A stretch of DNA of 64,000 bases from Aldrovandia affinis (taxonomy: Eukaryota > Chordata > Actinopteri > Notacanthiformes > Halosauridae). The position numbers and the translations under genes were made by a program. Of the stretch, positions 59,346-64,000 are shown piece by piece. How positions within the stretch are numbered: position 1 is the stretch's first letter; the number at the start of each line of letters is the position of its first letter. The notes beneath the pieces are model-generated. The model was not told where the DNA came from. It worked only from the letters and a program-made list of their open reading frames with translations, and made no database searches. Location: NCBI GenBank assembly GCA_029706075.1, contig JAINUG010000085.1:1079392-1143391 (forward strand), in the 5' to 3' direction.

Positions 59346-62329
59346 ACAATCACAAACAACAATGTATAGGTACTCTCGTCACCAATACATTCTCTTGTCT
59401 TACACCTTGTCTTATTCCCTTCCCTTCCCAACCTTACATAGCCTCCCACAAATGCCACAATATTACAATTAAATTTAAAGGCTGCAGAAGGATTATTTCA
59501 AAAAGTTGCTTCCATCTGCAAATAAAACTCGAGAGGCCTAAAAGGTCATTACTATTTAGTTGTTTATGATTGGGAGATCAGAACAGCAAACTGAATATCC
59601 ACTGTTGTTTATTCAGTGAGATATAGAATGACTAGGTTTAATAGATATACTGTATTTTGGAAGTTCAGTGCAAAATGTTAGCGATCATCTTCAGTGGAAT
59701 ATGTTATTAAATGGCAACGGTATGTAAACATCTTCTGTCCTCTGTTGGGAAAACTGGAGATGGTGACTACTGATGGTTGAGACCTCAAATATTTGTGGAA
59801 AAAATTTGGAGAACTAAAGTGAGGATGGAAATTCTTTTTGAGCATTTATCATGAGACGTTTGGCTAGGAGTTCACTGCAGAAAAGGCTTCACAGATTGTG
59901 GTAACAAGATTCTCAAGGACAGAAGTGTTGCCAAGACAAGGCAGTGTGTTTCTCAGCTGTGTATGGCAGAATAACACACTTCTCTATTTTTGTCAACGTA
60001 CTCAGTTACAATTTGCTATGGTGAGTGGGTGTTAAAATGTATTGTATTAATATTTTTAGCTTGCATGAGGTTAGCCACAACTGCCATTTTATGAGCCCTG
60101 GTTAACATTGTGGTCAAACACATTGTGGCCTATGACTTTATATTCTTTTTCCATGAAGTGTGCAATCTTGGGCTTTTTTATTTTGAGAAAGAACTATTTC
60201 AGCCTTCATCCTCTCATCTGCAATGTTTGGTGTTTGGCACTTCATCTTCTAATTATTTGTCATTTATTGCATGTCATCCAAAGGGCAATAGTCAAAAATT
60301 TAGGAGTGTTTAGAGGAAAGCATTGTTTACAGTAGGATTTAAGAGCAAAAAGTGCTCTCACATGCTACATTCATTTGCCAAGACTGAGAGTGTTCTGTAT
60401 TGAATTTATCATGACCAAAATGATTGATTAGCAGAGACCAATGAAGGACAAACACTACACTGAAGTTTAAAATGTAATGATAATTTAAAGTGAGAAATAA
60501 TGTGCTTACTTCAGCTGGGGAGACAATGACGGGCAATACAAGGAAATCTGCTACATTCAATTGAATGTGAAATGCTTGGATTCCAATAAAGGTTTTTGTG
60601 ACATTCCTCACTAGCATAATTGCATACTTACCTATGACAGTGGAACACATATTCTGTCCGGACGTAAACCTTTACAAGATCCAAGACAAATTGTCTCCCG
60701 GGACGATGAGTAACTGATGCAAAATGAAAGATGACAACTTGCAACATGAATGGAAAGAACACACTCTCGCCTGTCCTTATATGGGAGGCGAAGTGATTTC
60801 AGTGTTCCTCCGGAGCAACCTGCGCGTTTTATTTTCTGGGAAATGTCTCCACCGAGAGCAGTTAAACAGCGCATGCCAGAATGCAGACAGAACAGCACAT
60901 GTCTGAACAATGACCAAAGCCTGACGCTAAAGATATCGTGATTCAGAGATATTCCACAGGTGAGGGCCAATGTGTCCTGTGTGGAAGCCTTCCATCAACC
61001 TGAAGCTTTCCTCTCCTCTGAGCCAATGAGGGAAACCACAGCCATTGCACAGCATGCGATTTGATTTGCATTACGATTGAGAAACACCTGATTTATGAAT
61101 TTCCCACCGTATCAGAAAATGAAGGGTTGCATGCTATACATCCTCTGGCTGTCCTTCTGTTGTTCTTCTGTTCCTTGTTGTTTGTTCCTCGGTGGCTTCG
61201 GGGGTTTGGTAGCCTAGGAGAAAAAACAAACGACTTGTTTTCCCTCCTATTGGGGGGGGAAAGAGGGAAAGTGATGCAATTTGGAGTATTGGATCAGTGG
61301 AGATGTTCAGGACACTTCCTTATCTAGTTTGGTTAACTGTTTGATTCAAGTATAAGTGTGGATTCTGTTCGTTTGGAGCTATAGTGAAACATCTGACAGT
61401 TACATAATCTCACTCGGGTGCAAATTAATACAATCAAGCTGTGACCACTGGAGAGGTGTGGTCTCGGACAGTCTTGACCTTCACTCTGTGTGTTTACAAT
61501 GTTGGTCCGTGAAATGATTTGTGCAGTATGAACGTAAGTGCGTTCAATTTCAAGTGGAAGAAAACAAGCCACTCTAAAAGAGCACTAAACTATGGAAGTG
61601 ACATCTGGTGAAGTGATGTGTTTCCCTGTGCGGCTGCCGCGTGTTCTCCAGATGCCGCTTGAGAATCCTTTCCAAACAGACACAGATAGAGGCCACATCT
61701 TTGAGTATGTTCAGATCATATTGCAGTTAATTTGTGAAAGCACCAATAACACAGAGGGACAGCAGAAAGTAAGGTGTCCATGTTCCTTCTCCTGAAAATC
61801 TGAGTGCAGCTGAACATTTGGACTGAAAATAGTGGACTGAATGAACTTTCTTCTGGTTTTATATAATTTTCCTGGTCTGAAACAAAGTAAACCTGAATTC
61901 AAAAAATATTCATACAAACATAAGACATATTTCCTAAGACGATCATTTAATTGGGAGCATTGGATGGCTCCGGTAAATCAGGTAAATCAACATGTCCGAA
62001 GCACAGTACACAATGGACTTAAATAAAATAAAGTGGAAATGCAACAATAGACATTTCTCAGTGGATCAGCAGCTAAATAGTGGGCATGCTAATGCAGAAA
62101 ATGATGTTACTTGAGATTTTTTATAGAAACCAAACAAATGCTTTTATGTTTGAGAATGCATTCACGATCATATACTCATCGTACAACTTTTGGCATATTT
62201 CTGTACCTCTGACCATAGATCTAGATAAATATCATACCAAGACCTAGATAAAACATGCAGTAATTATGTTGAAAAAAGAAATACCACAATTGTTTTGAGG
62301 TAGATGTAAAATGCTAAGAGCGGGAATGT
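59346..62329. other. Unassigned stretch
   Basis: No gene, RNA or repeat recognised in about 3 kb of AT-rich sequence. Confidence 0.45.
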
Positions 62330-62473
62330 CAATGTACCATATGCATAATGAGTGGAAATGCACATTTCAAAACAGTCATATCTGTCCCCCGCCAAAAAGG
62401 TGTTGATATAAAACATTCCCTTTTATTTTGTCCCCCCCAATATTTAATATGTGGTTACTCCCTTGCAATGTAC
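62330..62473 (+). mobile_element. Short hAT-like MITE, copy C
   Basis: 128 bp (62,338-62,465) flanked by the perfect 8-bp duplication CAATGTAC (62,330-62,337 and 62,466-62,473). It begins CATATGCATAATGAGT; the reverse complement of its end begins CAAGGGAGTAACCAC. The interior has ATATCTGTCCCCC, GATATAAAACATTCCCTTTT and CCCCCCAATATTTAATATGT. It has no coding capacity. Confidence 0.8.
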
Positions 62474-62919
62474 AGTGTCACCAGACACTATGGAACTCAT
62501 TTGACATTATTACATCTGAAAATCAAAAAACTGTCAAAAAACTGTCAAAAACTGTCTTTAACAGACATTAACAATGTCTTTAACCCCCCTCCCCACCATT
62601 TGCATGATTTATTTTGGCATCTCTGGGATCCACATATTCGTGCATAAAATACTTTGACAAAAGAAACCTGAATGTCACCATCGCCAGATTATGTCTCATA
62701 CATAAGGGCAAGTGTTTTTCACCACCTCTGTCAAGAAGCTGCAGATCCTTTCTGATCCTCAAGGCATTGCTGTAGGCACTCTAGTTTCAGTAATTAGTGG
62801 CAATTACTCAATTGAACCTGACCAAGTATACAATTAAATGCCAATCTAAGTGTTGGTGCAAGGGTGCAAGTCTACAAATTGACATTGTTTCAAAGAGGGG
62901 AGTTTCCATAAAAGTAAAC
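62474..62919. other. Sequence upstream of the hAT transposase
   Basis: A repeated AAAACTGTC stretch at about 62,525-62,556; otherwise unassigned. It may contain the 5' end and promoter of the hAT element that follows, but I could not identify its inverted repeat. Confidence 0.4.
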
Positions 62920-64000
62920 ATGGATGCTACAACCAGATCAAAGAGAAATCTGAGGAAAACTCTAACTGAAAGAGTAGAACAATATCTGCCTGGCACATTT
63001 CACACTGATAGCCACAATTTATTTTGCACAACCTGCAATTTTTCATTACAACACACTAAAAAAGAAACAATAGACTGCCATTTGAAGTCATTAAAACACA
63101 AAAAACGAAAGATTACATTAGACAGGGGCAAGAGGACATCCACTGTCAAAAAACAAAAAAGAAAATGACAGTCTGGAGAGGAGGCATGACATCATTTACA
63201 ATTTATTATTATTTTTTAAATTTTGTTTCTGATTTTGTCCCATTTTTGTAGCCAATTAGACCCGCTATTTTTAGCCAATCCCCCCCTAGTAATGTGAGTT
63301 TGCTGCCGTAGTCCTGCGAAGTAACGCCTCCTGCGAGACGGCACTCACCAAGCCATCGACTGTAACCCGGTACTACAGGGCCACTCTTATGCGCAGTGAA
63401 TGTCCTGTCGGCTTCCCTCCCCCCTCCCTGGGGCGGACAGCCAATCGCCGGCCCCTGGTGGCACTCCCGGTCAGAGCCGACTCTGGCGAGACAGGGAATT
63501 GAACCCTGGTCTCCATGGCCAGCGTCAGACGTTGTAACCGCTGGACCACGTGGGAGGCCGTCATTTACAATTTGACAGAGGCTTTTGTCAGAGCAAATAT
63601 TCCCCTTGAGAAAATGGACAACTCCAAAATATGCGTTGTTGTAGTGAATGGTGGGGCAATTCCAACTGCTGGTCATTTGAGAAGGGAATATTTGCAGCGC
63701 ATCACAAAAATACACAAAAGTGAAATAAAGCATCTGGTTAAGGACAGTGCTGTTACAGATGAATCGACAGATATGAAAGACCATTATATTCTACACATTT
63801 TGTATGTCCTACAAGGAGGAACAGATGATTTGAAAGTGGTACTGGCAGATATTGTGTACTTACAATCTGTCAATCATTCCACAGTGGCAGAGGCCATTGT
63901 TAACAGTTTAAATGCTCATGAAGTGGATTTAAACATTATCACAGGCTTTGTATCGGATAACGTGAGCTACATGGTTAAGGAATACAATGACATTCTGCAA
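62920..64000 (+). pseudogene. CGGBP1-like hAT transposase, interrupted by a SINE, partial
   Basis: From ATG 62,920 the frame encodes an N-terminal C2H2/BED-like finger: C36-x2-C39-x14-H54-x5-H60, with LFCTTCNFSL and HLKSLKHKKRK. This is the arrangement of the vertebrate protein CGGBP1, itself derived from a hAT transposase. The frame breaks in an A-rich run (about 63,148-63,165), giving a stop at 63,166-63,168. In the +1 frame coding continues and is split by a SINE (63,205-63,560). It resumes and stays open for 146 codons to the window edge. That part contains EAFVRANIPLEK, a DESTDMKDHYILHILYVL stretch holding the first hAT catalytic aspartate (codon 63,758-63,760), and a second acidic SDN motif (63,956-63,958). 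An upstream GTG at 62,797 is in frame but ATG 62,920 fits the family better. The remaining transposase lies outside the window. Confidence 0.8.
63192..63573 (-). mobile_element. tRNA-Glu-headed SINE inside hAT transposase
   Basis: A 356-bp SINE (63,205-63,560) on the minus strand with the perfect 13-bp duplication TCATTTACAATTT (63,192-63,204 and 63,561-63,573). The head TCCCACGTGGTCCAGCGGTT resembles tRNA-Glu; the B box is GGTTCAATTCC. The core GGCGATTGGCTGTCCGCC (63,433-63,450) and tail GGGTCTAATTGGCTAC-AAAAATGGGACAAAA (63,231-63,266) are shared with the tRNA-Leu-headed SINEs at 50.4 and 54.8 kb. It inserted into an existing hAT transposase. Confidence 0.9.

Overview
This window looks like a stretch of ray-finned fish (teleost) chromosome. 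It is AT-rich, gene-poor and densely marked by transposable elements typical of fish: L2-clade and CR1-like LINE fragments, tRNA-headed SINEs, hAT, Tc1 and pogo/Tigger DNA transposons, long CA and CT microsatellites, and one nearly intact Ty3/gypsy retrotransposon. I could not recognise a single host protein-coding gene, rRNA or functional tRNA gene. The species is not determined, although several repeats end in the L2-type stem-loop tail best known from eel UnaL2.

Layout. 1-2.5 kb: unassigned. 2.5-3.2 kb: 5'-truncated L2 LINE (minus). 3.77-5.13 kb: hAT transposon with a surviving BED-finger exon and an L2 fragment inside. 8.1-8.45 kb: hAT-type MITE. 11.1-16.6 kb: Ty3/gypsy chromovirus (minus), two almost identical LTRs, 5-bp target duplication, gag, protease, RT, RNase H, DD35E integrase and chromodomain, broken by many small frameshifts. 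16.6-26 kb: unassigned, possibly regulatory. 26 kb: tRNA-SINE with an L2 tail. 26.1-31.8 kb: unassigned, with one paired POU-octamer site. 31.8 kb: short hAT MITE, copy A. 32-50 kb: mostly unassigned, with a Myb/SANT-like remnant (36 kb), a tRNA-SINE (39.7 kb), an inverted repeat pair (42 and 47.8 kb), a 290-bp CT tract (44.5 kb) and a CR1-like LINE end (48 kb). 50.4-55.2 kb: a cluster of complete insertions with target duplications (two tRNA-Leu-headed SINEs, a Tc1 MITE, a GGAT-tailed SINE, a pogo/Tigger element). 57.3-57.9 kb: Tc1 remnant. 59.2 and 62.3 kb: MITE copies B and C. 62.9-64.0 kb: CGGBP1-like hAT transposase running off the right edge and split by a tRNA-Glu-headed SINE.

The sequence records an insertion history rather than a pathway. 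Its most informative points are: an exact 11-nt complementarity next to the gypsy 5' LTR, indicating Tf1/sushi-type self-priming; a three-copy, roughly 125-bp MITE family with 8-bp duplications; and SINEs that combine different tRNA heads with one common core and tail.
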